Shown here: in pieces, positions 16,201-24,439 of the stretch | Position numbering within the stretch: the stretch's first letter is position 1 | Layout: every line of letters begins with the position of its first letter | Source of the DNA: Geothermovivens sp964644845 | GTDB taxonomy: Bacteria; Zhuqueibacterota; Zhuqueibacteria; Oleimicrobiales; Geothermoviventaceae | Reading direction: 5' to 3' | Assembly: GCA_964644845.1 (NCBI GenBank) | Contig: CAZXXS010000022.1 | Coordinates: 1-30,712, forward strand | Length of the DNA: 30,712 bases | Translations under genes and position numbers: made by a program | The notes under the pieces: generated by a model | Database searches by the model: none | Told to the model about the DNA's origin: nothing | The model's input: the letters and a program-made list of their open reading frames with translations, nothing else

Positions 16201-18063
16201 TTAGAGTGTTCTTGCCGTGACGAAGGCGTCCCGGATGGCGTCCCTGGCTTTTCCCACGCGTCGAGCGTCGCCAACTACGTAAACAGGGATCCTGTCCTTC
16301 AGCTTGTTTTCCAGCGGATTGTAGCTTTTCATGCCCGTGGAAAGGATGACGTGGTCCACGCCGTTGATCACCTGGGGGCCCTTACCTTTCAGGTACACGG
16401 TTTTCCCGTCCACGCGGACGACCTCGGTTTCCGTGTAGATCTCCACGTTCGGATTGTCGCGGAATGACTTCAGCGTGAGCGCCTTCTCGATCATTTCCAT
16501 TCCCCGCGCAACTTCCGGAAGGAGCTCCACCAGGATCACCCGGTTGTTCCGTTTCAGCAGTTTGTGGGCAATCTCGACGCCAATCAGTCCGCCTCCCACG
16601 ATCAGGACCTTGCGATTCTCAAACAGGTTTTCGTCCATGAGTACCTCTGCCCAGAGCCACTCGGTGAGTCCGGGAATTTCGACCTCGGCAGGGCGTGCAC
16701 CGGTGGCCAGGACGACAGCGTCGTACTCGCCGCTGAGGAGATCGTTCTCGGTGGCCTCTTTGTGAATCACGCGGATGCCCAGGTCCTGGAGTTCGGCCAC
16801 GTAGTAGTCGGTGATTCGTCGGAGGCCCTCTTTGTTGGGTGGGAGTGGCGCCAGATTGAACTGGCCGCCGAGCCTGTCTTTTTCGTAGAGGGTTACGTCG
16901 TGGCCGCGCTTTTTCAAAGTGATGGCTGCTTCCATCCCGGCCAGACCCCCGCCCACCACAGCGAAGCGCTTGGTGACTGAAGCCGGACGAAGCTGGTAGG
17001 CGTCGTCTCCAACGAGCGGATTGACCACACACGAAAGACCCTGGCCCGATTTGACACCTCCCAGACAACCGTCGCTACAGGCCAGACAGGGACGGTAGCG
17101 TCCGGGCACCAGGCCAAGGTACTTGCCCACGAAGTCCGGATCGGCCACCAATGCCCGGCCAATGGCCAGATAAGGTGCCGCGTAGTCGCGCTTCAGCTTC
17201 TCGATGTCCTCGAAACTGTTGATTTTGCCAACGAACACGACAGGCACGGAGACGTGGCGTTGAATCGCGCTGGCGAATTCCCACGTCTTGCCTTTGGGGA
17301 TGAACATGTGCTGGAAGAACCAGGGTGGCGAACTGCAAACGGTGCCCGCGGTGACGTGGACGGCGTTGGCCCCACGCGCCTCTAGCCATTGAGCGAATTG
17401 CACCATCTCCGGAAGTTTGAAACCGTGCGGAATCATCTCATCGCCACTGACCCGGGCCACGATGGGAAGATCGACGGCGTCTTTCACGGCTGAAAGGACT
17501 TCGAGAGGGAAGCGGGCCCGATTTTCGAGGGATCCACCGTACGCGTCGCTGCGGGTGTTCACGGCTGGGCTGAGAAATTGAGCCAGGAGGTAACCGTGAC
17601 CAAACTGAAGCTCGACGGCGTCGAACCCTGCTTTTTGGGCACGACGGGCTGCCTCGACGAAAAGTTCGATTGCCCGCTCCATGTCTGCTCGATCCATTTG
17701 TTTGGGGGGTGCTCCGCCGTTCTCACACGGCTGGTCCGTGGACGACACCCAGTAGTTCCCGGGAATTTTCGGGTTCGCCATGCGGCCAGGGTGATTGAGG
17801 TGGGCAATCGCTTTGGCGCCGTGGCTGTGAATCAGGTTCACCAGAGCGGCAAGGCCGTCAAGCTTGTCGTCGCTGTCGATGCCAAGCTGGGATGGGATCT
17901 CTCTCAGTCCCGGATCCAGGTACAGCGGTTCTACGGTCACGGCTCCCACGTGCTTGCTACGGACGGCGTAGAAATCCAGATGCCGTTTGTTGACCACACC
18001 GTCCCCTTGTGCGTAGCCCAATTTGATCGGTGCAAAAATGAACGCGTTTCTCATGTCGAGCAT
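16201..18063 (-). CDS. Enoate reductase-type NADH:flavin oxidoreductase (FMN, 4Fe-4S, FAD)
   Basis: A 620-residue enzyme of the 2,4-dienoyl-CoA reductase/enoate reductase family. Residues 1-345 form an Old Yellow Enzyme-type FMN barrel ('GHGYLLAQFLSPAVNTRSDA', then 'YGGSLENRARF'). Cys326, Cys329, Cys333 and Cys345 form the 4Fe-4S motif CX2CX3CX11C. The second half is a disulfide-reductase-like module with two nucleotide-binding loops: 'VVGGGLAGMEAA' for FAD and 'IVGGGLIGVEIA' for NAD(P)H. It should reduce an activated C=C bond; the substrate is unknown. On the minus strand GGAGGA lies seven bases before the ATG. It is the only minus-strand gene and appears monocistronic. The barrel's 'GTVCSSPPWFFQHMF' stretch looks subfamily-specific. 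Confidence 0.93.
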   Translation of the reverse strand: MLDMRNAFIFAPIKLGYAQGDGVVNKRHLDFYAVRSKHVGAVTVEPLYLDPGLREIPSQLGIDSDDKLDGLAALVNLIHSHGAKAIAHLNHPGRMANPKIPGNYWVSSTDQPCENGGAPPKQMDRADMERAIELFVEAARRAQKAGFDAVELQFGHGYLLAQFLSPAVNTRSDAYGGSLENRARFPLEVLSAVKDAVDLPIVARVSGDEMIPHGFKLPEMVQFAQWLEARGANAVHVTAGTVCSSPPWFFQHMFIPKGKTWEFASAIQRHVSVPVVFVGKINSFEDIEKLKRDYAAPYLAIGRALVADPDFVGKYLGLVPGRYRPCLACSDGCLGGVKSGQGLSCVVNPLVGDDAYQLRPASVTKRFAVVGGGLAGMEAAITLKKRGHDVTLYEKDRLGGQFNLAPLPPNKEGLRRITDYYVAELQDLGIRVIHKEATENDLLSGEYDAVVLATGARPAEVEIPGLTEWLWAEVLMDENLFENRKVLIVGGGLIGVEIAHKLLKRNNRVILVELLPEVARGMEMIEKALTLKSFRDNPNVEIYTETEVVRVDGKTVYLKGKGPQVINGVDHVILSTGMKSYNPLENKLKDRIPVYVVGDARRVGKARDAIRDAFVTARTL

Positions 18064-18175
18064 GACGTGCTCCTCCGCTGAGCTTGGGTCCGTGAAGCCC
18101 TACTGGGACAAGTCGAACAGGCCCCCGCGACAAAACCAGCAAGAACGCCAGGCGGAGAGACCGCAAAGGCGAGAA

Positions 18176-18288
18176 TTAGCCTGGGCGAAGCCGATTTCGA
18201 AACGGCTAACCCCTCACGGCAACGCCGGGCCGTGGGGCGGCAATTCAACGCGTTAGATGCGCAGCCGTGGCACTTGTGACGCCCCACG
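18176..18288 (-). promoter_or_regulatory. Structured leader candidate with competing hairpins
   Basis: In plus-strand coordinates, TTAGCC (18176-18181) can pair with GGCTAA (18204-18209), and AGCCG (18189-18193) with CGGCT (18203-18207). The two pairings share bases and exclude each other. CCC-T-CACGGC (18211-18220) pairs with GCCGTGGGG (18229-18237). CGTGGGGCG (18231-18239) can instead pair perfectly with CGCCCCACG (18280-18288). The stretch lies 110-225 bases upstream of the reductase start and would be in its 5' leader. No known riboswitch consensus was recognised. Confidence 0.4.
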
Positions 18289-18610
18289 CCGGGTTTTTCG
18301 CGGGTCCAGACAAGAGCCTACCCCTGCTGCGTGGAAACCGTCGAGACACAGGTGAGGCGCTCTCGCAGGTTTCGGACAAAAGCGCGAACCGGAACTGGGG
18401 GAAGTTCCGCAGCTTCAGGAAGGCGTGTGCGCTGGACCGGTCGGTTCGACGGGGGATTGCGAAAGCCTGGCAAGGCAGCGCTTACCGCTACGTGAGCGTG
18501 CGGCGCGGGGGCGAACCGGGAGGACGCCGTCCGACGGCTGCTACAGGTCCGTTGGATGGAGATCGGGAGAGTGCTGCGAAAACTTGAGGAATCGCCTGTA
18601 CACATTGCCC

Positions 18611-18639
18611 TTGAGATTGCCGAGCATTTTGGCTAATTT
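18611..18639 (+). promoter_or_regulatory. Candidate promoter for the 5'-nucleotidase gene
   Basis: TTGAGA (18611-18616) matches the -35 consensus at five of six positions. A 17-base spacer leads to TAATTT (18634-18639), a weak -10 box. The leader would be about 165 bases. Confidence 0.4.
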
Positions 18640-18810
18640 GCGGAGAGAAACGCAGGCCTTGGCGGCTCAAGTGGCCGGTAAGCGCACGGCCCGGGGAGAG
18701 TTCTTACAGTCTGGAATGGCATGCGCGCCGGCACGGTGGAAGAAATGCCAAAGTGCAGCAATTCCGAGGGACGATTTGAAAAGCGAAGAACCAATGAGGA
18801 GGGTGACCCG

Positions 18811-20682
18811 GTGAGGAGACTTGTTGCAGTTGCAGCTGTGGCGGTGGTGTTGCTGGCTGGTCTGGTGTACGGCCAGACGGACACCTTAGTCGTCATTCAC
18901 ATCAACGACACGCACTCACACCTGATGCCTTTCGGCCCGAAAACGGCAAGTGGGGTTCCGAAAATCGGCGGGATGGCGAGGGCCGCGCACGTCATCAAGG
19001 AGCTGAAGAGCGCTGCTACCAAGTCGCTGCTTCTCCACGGTGGCGATCTGATGGTGGGCGATTTCATGTACACGCGTTTCCGCGGCGTTGCTGAACTGCG
19101 GATTTTGAAAGAACTGGGTTTCGGGGCCATTTGCGTCGGGAATCACGAATTCGACGAAGGACCGGCGTTTCTGGCCCAGGCCTACAAGGACGCTGGCCTG
19201 CCGACGGACGAGTTCGCGATCCTGACAGCAAACGTGGACATGCGGGCAGACACGGCCCTTTCACGCCTGGTGCGCCCGTACACGATCAAAGACTACGGAA
19301 CGTTCAGAGTGGGAATCTTTGGTCTGACTCCCCCGATGGCCAACAGTTTTTCCTACCCGCAACCCGACAGCGTAACGGATTTCGTTGCAGCGGCCCGTGC
19401 GGCGATTGACTCGCTGAGGCAGAAGGTAGACATTTTGCTTTGCCTGAGCCATCTTGGGGTAGACGACGATCAGGTGCTCGCCGCGGACGTGTCCGGGATT
19501 GACGTGATCGTCGGGGCGCATTCCCACACCGTTCTCGAAGAGGCGATCCCGGTTGTAAATCCGGCTGGCGACACCACGTGGATTGTGCAAGCCGGAAGCC
19601 ACTACCGCTACGTCGGTACGTTCAAGCTGATTTGGCAGGAACCCAAAGCGCGCTTTGCCGGGTACCATCTCATTCGAATCGACGAGAACGTACCCGAGGA
19701 TCCGGAGGTGGGCGGAGAGATTGCTGCTCTTGTCGACACGCTGAAAAACGATCCTCGTTACGGAGACGTCTACCACCAGGTTCTTGCAGAGGCTGCCGTG
19801 GATGTAGAACGCACCGTTGGGGAGGGGCGAGAGAGAGACACAGGCATCGGCAATTTGATCACAGATGCTTTGCGCGCTGCGGCTGGTGCGGATGTGGCAA
19901 TCGACGTGCACGGCTACATCAGCGAAAAGCTCTGGGCAGGACCCCTGACGGGAGCCGACATTTTCCACATCGCGTACTACGGGTACGATCCGACAACTGG
20001 GCACGGGCTAAACGTAGTGAAAGTCGGCCTCAAGGGAAAAGACATTCGGATGGGGATGGAGTACACACTGCGCAACTGCAAGACCAACGGCGATCTTACC
20101 CCTGAAGTCTCCGGGATGCAGGTTCTGTACAACTCCAAGAGTTTTGTTCTCATGGTGCGCGAGCTAACGGTAAATGGCTCACCAATTGTTCCCGACTCGG
20201 TTTACTCGGTGGCCATGACGGACGGTCTTGCGGCATTTCTGGGTAGCGCTGGACTGGCGGCTGAGTACGTTGAGCCGGTTGGTGTGTCCGAGTACCAGGC
20301 CTTGGTAAGCTGGATCCAGGCTCATTCGCCGGTCAACTACGGCACTGAAGGTCGGATTGTGGACGTATCTGTGACGCACGTTTCAGGAGGCCGTCCGGAA
20401 GCGATTCAGGATTTTGGCCTTTCTGCTGGCTACCCGAATCCGTTCAACGCCCGTACGGTGTTCGTGTACCAGGTCCCAGCGGGTAGGTTTAGCCTGTCCG
20501 TGTTCGACGTGCGCGGGCACCTGGTAAAGCACCTCGGGGGCGAGAGTACCACTGGCGAGTTTGGCAGGCTGGTGTGGGATGGTCGCGACACTACGGGGCG
20601 ATCTGTGGCCACAGGCGTGTACATCGTGCGGCTGGAAGCGGCCGGCCGGGTGGCCACGCGGAAGGTGGTTCTGGTGCGGTAG
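18811..20682 (+). CDS. Secreted 5'-nucleotidase/UshA-family metallophosphatase with FlgD-like tail
   Basis: A 623-residue exported enzyme. A signal peptide is evident ('LVAVAAVAVVLLAGLVYG'). The calcineurin-like metallophosphatase domain has 'INDTHSH', 'HGGDLMVGD', 'GNHEFDEG', 'LSHLG' and 'GAHSHT', which carry the dimetal ligands. The 5'-nucleotidase C-terminal domain follows ('GNLITDALRAAAGADVAI'). The last 85 residues ('GYPNPFNARTVF' to 'GVYIVRLEAAG') are a FlgD-like immunoglobulin domain seen in secreted proteins of the FCB group, where such tails serve sorting or surface attachment. It probably hydrolyses nucleotides or nucleotide sugars outside the cytoplasm. GTG 18811 was chosen because GAGGAGGG lies eight bases upstream and the signal peptide starts there. 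The upstream open frame from 18721 is not expected to be coding. Confidence 0.93.
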   Translation: MRRLVAVAAVAVVLLAGLVYGQTDTLVVIHINDTHSHLMPFGPKTASGVPKIGGMARAAHVIKELKSAATKSLLLHGGDLMVGDFMYTRFRGVAELRILKELGFGAICVGNHEFDEGPAFLAQAYKDAGLPTDEFAILTANVDMRADTALSRLVRPYTIKDYGTFRVGIFGLTPPMANSFSYPQPDSVTDFVAAARAAIDSLRQKVDILLCLSHLGVDDDQVLAADVSGIDVIVGAHSHTVLEEAIPVVNPAGDTTWIVQAGSHYRYVGTFKLIWQEPKARFAGYHLIRIDENVPEDPEVGGEIAALVDTLKNDPRYGDVYHQVLAEAAVDVERTVGEGRERDTGIGNLITDALRAAAGADVAIDVHGYISEKLWAGPLTGADIFHIAYYGYDPTTGHGLNVVKVGLKGKDIRMGMEYTLRNCKTNGDLTPEVSGMQVLYNSKSFVLMVRELTVNGSPIVPDSVYSVAMTDGLAAFLGSAGLAAEYVEPVGVSEYQALVSWIQAHSPVNYGTEGRIVDVSVTHVSGGRPEAIQDFGLSAGYPNPFNARTVFVYQVPAGRFSLSVFDVRGHLVKHLGGESTTGEFGRLVWDGRDTTGRSVATGVYIVRLEAAGRVATRKVVLVR

Positions 20683-20790
20683 GCGCCCGCGTTCTTCTAA
20701 ATCGCAACCTGGATCTGAATCCGATTCGTCGTCTTCTCCGGTGAGCGAACACGGGTTTGCCGCTGGGAAGGGTGGCGGAAGGGGACCTGC

Positions 20791-20819
20791 GCCCCTGCTC
20801 CAGTGTGGACAGGGGCATT
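20791..20819 (+). terminator. Terminator candidate after the 5'-nucleotidase
   Basis: GCCCCTG (20791-20797) pairs perfectly with CAGGGGC (20810-20816), and an inner TCC/GGA extends it past one bulged C. The tail is only ATTT. It lies in the 249-base gap before the histidine kinase. Confidence 0.5.
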
Positions 20820-20931
20820 TCCGTGCTGAAAACCGGGTGGACCCGACGAAACATCCGAAAGCCGGGTGGCGTTGCAAGGTTAGGTTTGTCTTCGGCAAGA
20901 AAAGACCCTCAGACCCCGGAGGCCGCGCGGC

Positions 20932-22524
20932 GTGGCAGGACTGCGAGGACGTGTGCGCACCCCCATCTCGAGGATTTCGGTCATTGTGGTGGTCGCGCTT
21001 ATCATCCCTCTGGCTACCTACACCGTCTACCAGTTGGCCCAGAGCGGCGAGAACGAAAGATTGCTCCGCTCGATCTACCAGCGTCAGCTGGACAGCATCC
21101 TCTTCTCCGTGAATCAGTACTGCTGGGACAGATTCAACACTTGGGCCTCGGAGCTGGCGGTCCTGGGACGTTCATTCAAAGAAGCGGATCGTGCCTGGCC
21201 TGGAGTGCGTAATCTGCGCCGTTTCTTGCGCGGCAAGCCTCCGCTCTCGGGAGCTTTCGTTGAGAATCGTCGAGACGTGTTCTTGATGGCCACGGCAGGG
21301 CAGGTTGGTTCGGTTGGGCGGACGCAGCTTCGCCGGCTGGTTCTCAAGACCCTTACAGAGCGCGAGTCGGCCTGGAACCGTGCTGTCCGTCAGGCAAGGG
21401 CTGGTTACACGAGACCGCTGGTGGCACGTCTGAACGTCGACCGCACCGTGCTCTTGTTTCCCGTTCTGGATGCGGAGACGTCAGACTCCGTGGTAGCCAC
21501 CTGTGGGTTCGTGATTGACGATCAGCGGTTCGTTGATGACGTTGTGGCGCGCAAGCTAAACGCCATCAACACGGGCGAGTTCATTTTTGCTGTTTCGGAT
21601 CAGACGCGGAACCGCCTTCTCTACGCCAGTGAGGATTTCGAAGGGAACCAGTTCGAAACCAGCGAGTCACTCTGGATCCTGCCCGATCTTCGCCTGCAGA
21701 TTCGCCTTCGCGGCACGACGTTGGAACAGCTGTCACGGGCCCGAACGCGCCGCAACCTTCTTTTCCTGGGCGCCGTGAACGGTATCCTGGTGCTGGCGCT
21801 GATTTTTCTCCTCCGCACCGTGGCACATGAGATGACGCTGGCCCGAATGAAAACGTCGTTCGTGGCCAACGTGTCGCATGAGCTGCGCACGCCGCTCTCC
21901 CTGATTCGCATGTACGCTGAGACCCTCGAACTGGGGCGGGTTCCGGATGAAGCGAAGAAGCGTCGTTACTACCGGAGCATTGTGAGCGAAAGCAGCCGCT
22001 TGACGCAGTTGATTAACAACATCCTGGACTTCTCCAGGATCGAATCGAAACAGAAACGCTACAAATTCGCGGATGTTGACCTCGGAGGTCTTGTTGAGCG
22101 CGTCGTCGACAGCTACCGGTTTCACCTCGATCAAAACGGTTTCGCCCTCCGACTTCAGATTCAGCGACCCTTACCGCAGGTGCAGGCGGACCCCGAGGCC
22201 GTCGAACAGGCGCTGGTGAATCTTCTGGACAACGCGGTGAAGTTTTCGAACGACAGGCGGGAGATTACCGTACGCGTTGAACGCGAGCGGGACAGGGTCA
22301 CAATTTCGGTTTCGGACCGGGGAATCGGGATTCCGGAGTCAGAACAGGGAAAAATCTTCGAAGAGTTTTACCGGGTTGGAGACGACCTGGTGCACAACAC
22401 TCGGGGCAGCGGTCTTGGCCTCGCCCTGGTGAAGCACATCATGCGCGTTCACCGTGGGAACGTGAGGGTGCGGAGCAAGGTCGGTGAAGGGAGCACCTTC
22501 ACTCTGGAATTCCCCGTAGCGTAG
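20932..22524 (+). CDS. Membrane sensor histidine kinase
   Basis: A 530-residue two-component sensor. Transmembrane helices at about 13-33 and 280-300 bracket a periplasmic domain of about 245 residues that I do not recognise. The kinase core follows directly: H-box 'VANVSHELRTPLSL' with phospho-acceptor His316, N-box 'NLLDNAVKFSN', G1 'DRGIGIP' and G2 'GSGLGLALVKH'. No HAMP domain lies between the second helix and the H-box, only a short helix. GTG 20932 has GGAGG nine bases upstream. The response regulator starts nine bases after the stop, so they form a cognate pair with the kinase first, the reverse of the most common order. The signal sensed is unknown. Confidence 0.93.
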   Translation: MAGLRGRVRTPISRISVIVVVALIIPLATYTVYQLAQSGENERLLRSIYQRQLDSILFSVNQYCWDRFNTWASELAVLGRSFKEADRAWPGVRNLRRFLRGKPPLSGAFVENRRDVFLMATAGQVGSVGRTQLRRLVLKTLTERESAWNRAVRQARAGYTRPLVARLNVDRTVLLFPVLDAETSDSVVATCGFVIDDQRFVDDVVARKLNAINTGEFIFAVSDQTRNRLLYASEDFEGNQFETSESLWILPDLRLQIRLRGTTLEQLSRARTRRNLLFLGAVNGILVLALIFLLRTVAHEMTLARMKTSFVANVSHELRTPLSLIRMYAETLELGRVPDEAKKRRYYRSIVSESSRLTQLINNILDFSRIESKQKRYKFADVDLGGLVERVVDSYRFHLDQNGFALRLQIQRPLPQVQADPEAVEQALVNLLDNAVKFSNDRREITVRVERERDRVTISVSDRGIGIPESEQGKIFEEFYRVGDDLVHNTRGSGLGLALVKHIMRVHRGNVRVRSKVGEGSTFTLEFPVA

Positions 22525-22533
22525 GAGAGGGAG

Positions 22534-23220
22534 ATGGCTCGGATTCTGGTGATCGAGGACGAGCGCGGCATGGCCTACGGCCTGCGGGACAACTTCGAGT
22601 TTGACGGGCACGAGGTGGCCCTGGCTTTTGATGGCGAAGAAGGGCTTCGGAAAGCCGAGGAGCTCGCGCCGGATCTGATCATTCTGGACCTGATGCTTCC
22701 GAAAAAATCGGGTTTCGATGTCTGTCGCGAGCTGCGCGCCGCTGGTTCGAACACACCCATCATCATGCTGACAGCGCGAGGGCAGGAAATTGACAAGGTC
22801 CTGGGGCTTGAGCTCGGCGCCGACGACTACATCACGAAGCCGTTCAGCGTGCGCGAACTCCTTGCACGCGTGAAAGCGGTGCTGCGAAGGGCGGGTGAGC
22901 CGGGCAGCGTCGCAGCCAACTGGCGGCGAGTGGGTCGATTGCTCGTGGATTTCGAGCACTACCAGGCCCAGGACGAGCGGGGCCAGGAAGTGGAGATGAG
23001 TGTCAAGGAGTTCGACTTACTCAACTACCTGGTCAGCCACCCCGGCAGGGCGGTCTCGCGGGACGAGCTTCTGGACAAGGTTTGGGGCTACGACAATTTC
23101 CCCACCTCGCGTACCGTGGACAACTTCGTGGTGAAGCTGCGGAAGAAGGTGGAGGTGGACCCCTCGAAGCCGCGCCGAATCCTGACGGTCCACGGAGTCG
23201 GCTACAAATACGTACCGTGA
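22534..23220 (+). CDS. OmpR/PhoB-family response regulator
   Basis: A 228-residue DNA-binding regulator. The receiver domain (1-120) has the acidic pair in 'IEDE', phospho-acceptor Asp52 in 'IILDLMLP', Thr80 and Lys102 in 'YITKPFS'. The C-terminal winged-helix domain (about 130-228) has the typical 'KEFDLLNYLVSHPGRAVSR' recognition region and ends 'TVHGVGYKYVP'. GGAGAGGGAG lies just before the ATG. It should be phosphorylated by the kinase encoded immediately upstream and bind paired direct repeats. Targets are unknown; the TolC-like gene 1.2 kb downstream is the nearest same-strand candidate. An unusually long gene-free stretch follows. Confidence 0.96.
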   Translation: MARILVIEDERGMAYGLRDNFEFDGHEVALAFDGEEGLRKAEELAPDLIILDLMLPKKSGFDVCRELRAAGSNTPIIMLTARGQEIDKVLGLELGADDYITKPFSVRELLARVKAVLRRAGEPGSVAANWRRVGRLLVDFEHYQAQDERGQEVEMSVKEFDLLNYLVSHPGRAVSRDELLDKVWGYDNFPTSRTVDNFVVKLRKKVEVDPSKPRRILTVHGVGYKYVP

Positions 23221-24439
23221 GGGAAAAAGCGGTTTACCGAGAAAGACGCTTTGCCCGGGCTCGTGCGATTGGATTTTCTGGGACAAGCCCTGCAGACGGG
23301 GCGAGCCCGCCGATTTTGCTTCTGTTGGCTTTCCCGCCTGAGACGCCAGTGAAGGTAGAGGAGACTCGCCAGGAGGCGGGTGCCGGCCCCTGTCTGAGGG
23401 AACCGCTGGAGGAGCGTTTTACTCCGGTAAGCGACTGTGCTTGGGGAAGCTGCCTTGCAGACCGGGCTGAGCGCGGCAGGTAACGGTTGCCAGTGGCCCC
23501 GGACCATTTCCAGGGGACTGATCTTGCTTGCACGGTGAGCCCGGTTTCTGCGTGAAGGGGAAGAAAGCCGGGGCCCTGACCTGGGAGGCTCCGGCGGAAC
23601 GGCAAAGGTTTCTGGAGCATTCGCTTGGGGCCGGAACCATTTTTGCCTACTCTGGTCAAGTCATCCCGAGGTATCCGGCGAATTCGCGCACGAGAATGAC
23701 GAATGGTTGCTGTGCTGTTTCTTGGGGGACGCTGCAAAAGGCGGAGCGTACGTCCGCCTTGTCGCTCACCGTTTTGTCCGTGCGTGCTGTTTCCACATCC
23801 AGCGTCTACGTAGCCGGGTCGTAGTTCAAATACCAGGACGAAGAGCCCTTGTTTCCTGGCGCGACCTCCTGGTGAATGCTCGCGTTGCAACCTCAGCCAA
23901 GGGGGGACCCGTTCAGCGGACGAAGACGACAGGCCGTGAGAAGATCCCGGGTCAGGCCTGGCCTTCCCATCAGGAGAGAAAGGCTTGCTTCACTCTCAGC
24001 GGCAGGCACGGTGGGCGGTCGCGCGTGTTAACTGGTTGTCCGGAACAAGGCTGGGGGCAGGCCCAGGGGACGGGGTTTGGTGTCTTGGCGCAAACGGAAC
24101 CCGAAGGTCGGTCTGGCCGACCGCGTAACGCCGGTACCTGGCACAGAAAAAGCAACCCGGCGAGGCGCGTCTGCGGGGTCGCCAAGCTTCTCCCTTGCTT
24201 ATTCTGTCTTCCGGTCCGCAGCATCGGCTCGCCGGTGACAATTTTTGACGCAGTTTTACCTGGCAATGACACACTGTAAGCCTCGATTTTTACCTTTGTC
24301 TGGGCAAGTGTCAGGCGAAACCCAGTTCGCGCTGACTTTGCTTGCGGATCGGACGGGTGCAGGGACGGCACACCCGCCTGCCGGCGGAAGTGGGCAAGGC
24401 GGAAAAAGAGAAAACCTGGACGGTGCAGGAGATCGGACG
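23221..24439. other. Gene-free stretch of 1.2 kb
   Basis: No open frame on either strand gives a believable protein. Translations are rich in Arg, Gly, Pro and Ser with no domain. I looked for tRNA, tmRNA, RNase P, SRP and common riboswitch signatures and recognised none. The clearest element is a near-perfect palindrome at 23738-23760. It could hold an unrecognised non-coding RNA, a decayed gene or a long leader for the TolC-like gene. A TTGACG at 24245-24250 lacks a matching -10 box. Confidence 0.6.
23736..23760 (-). terminator. Palindrome with T-run on the minus strand
   Basis: AAGGCGGA (23738-23745) pairs perfectly with TCCGCCTT (23753-23760), around GCGTACG, itself containing the palindrome CGTACG. 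AAAA at 23736-23739 gives a short T-run for minus-strand transcription. No minus-strand gene is known upstream of it, so it could instead bind a regulator. Confidence 0.4.

Larger units (their letters stand above)
18064..18810. other. Divergent intergenic region, 747 bases
   Basis: It separates the minus-strand reductase from the plus-strand nucleotidase, so promoters for both should lie here. The left part (18176-18288) is dense in inverted repeats. A candidate plus-strand promoter is at 18611-18639. Open frames such as 18425-18814 have protein sequences that look like chance translations. Confidence 0.55.

Noticed and set aside
18425..18814. A 129-codon plus-strand frame before the nucleotidase
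   Set aside because: No recognisable features, and it overlaps the predicted promoter and binding site of the nucleotidase gene.
23815..23845. tRNA-like T-loop, GTTCAAATAC
   Set aside because: The flanking bases do not form a T-stem and no matching anticodon or acceptor arms are present.
23234..23890. A 218-codon minus-strand frame, and others at 23707-24279 and 23970-24371, in the gene-free stretch
   Set aside because: The translations are rich in Arg, Gly, Pro and Ser with no domain, signal peptide or credible ribosome binding site.
24245..24439. Upstream extension of the TolC-like protein
   Set aside because: It would put 65 residues before a normal signal peptide; AGGAG before ATG 24440 fits better.
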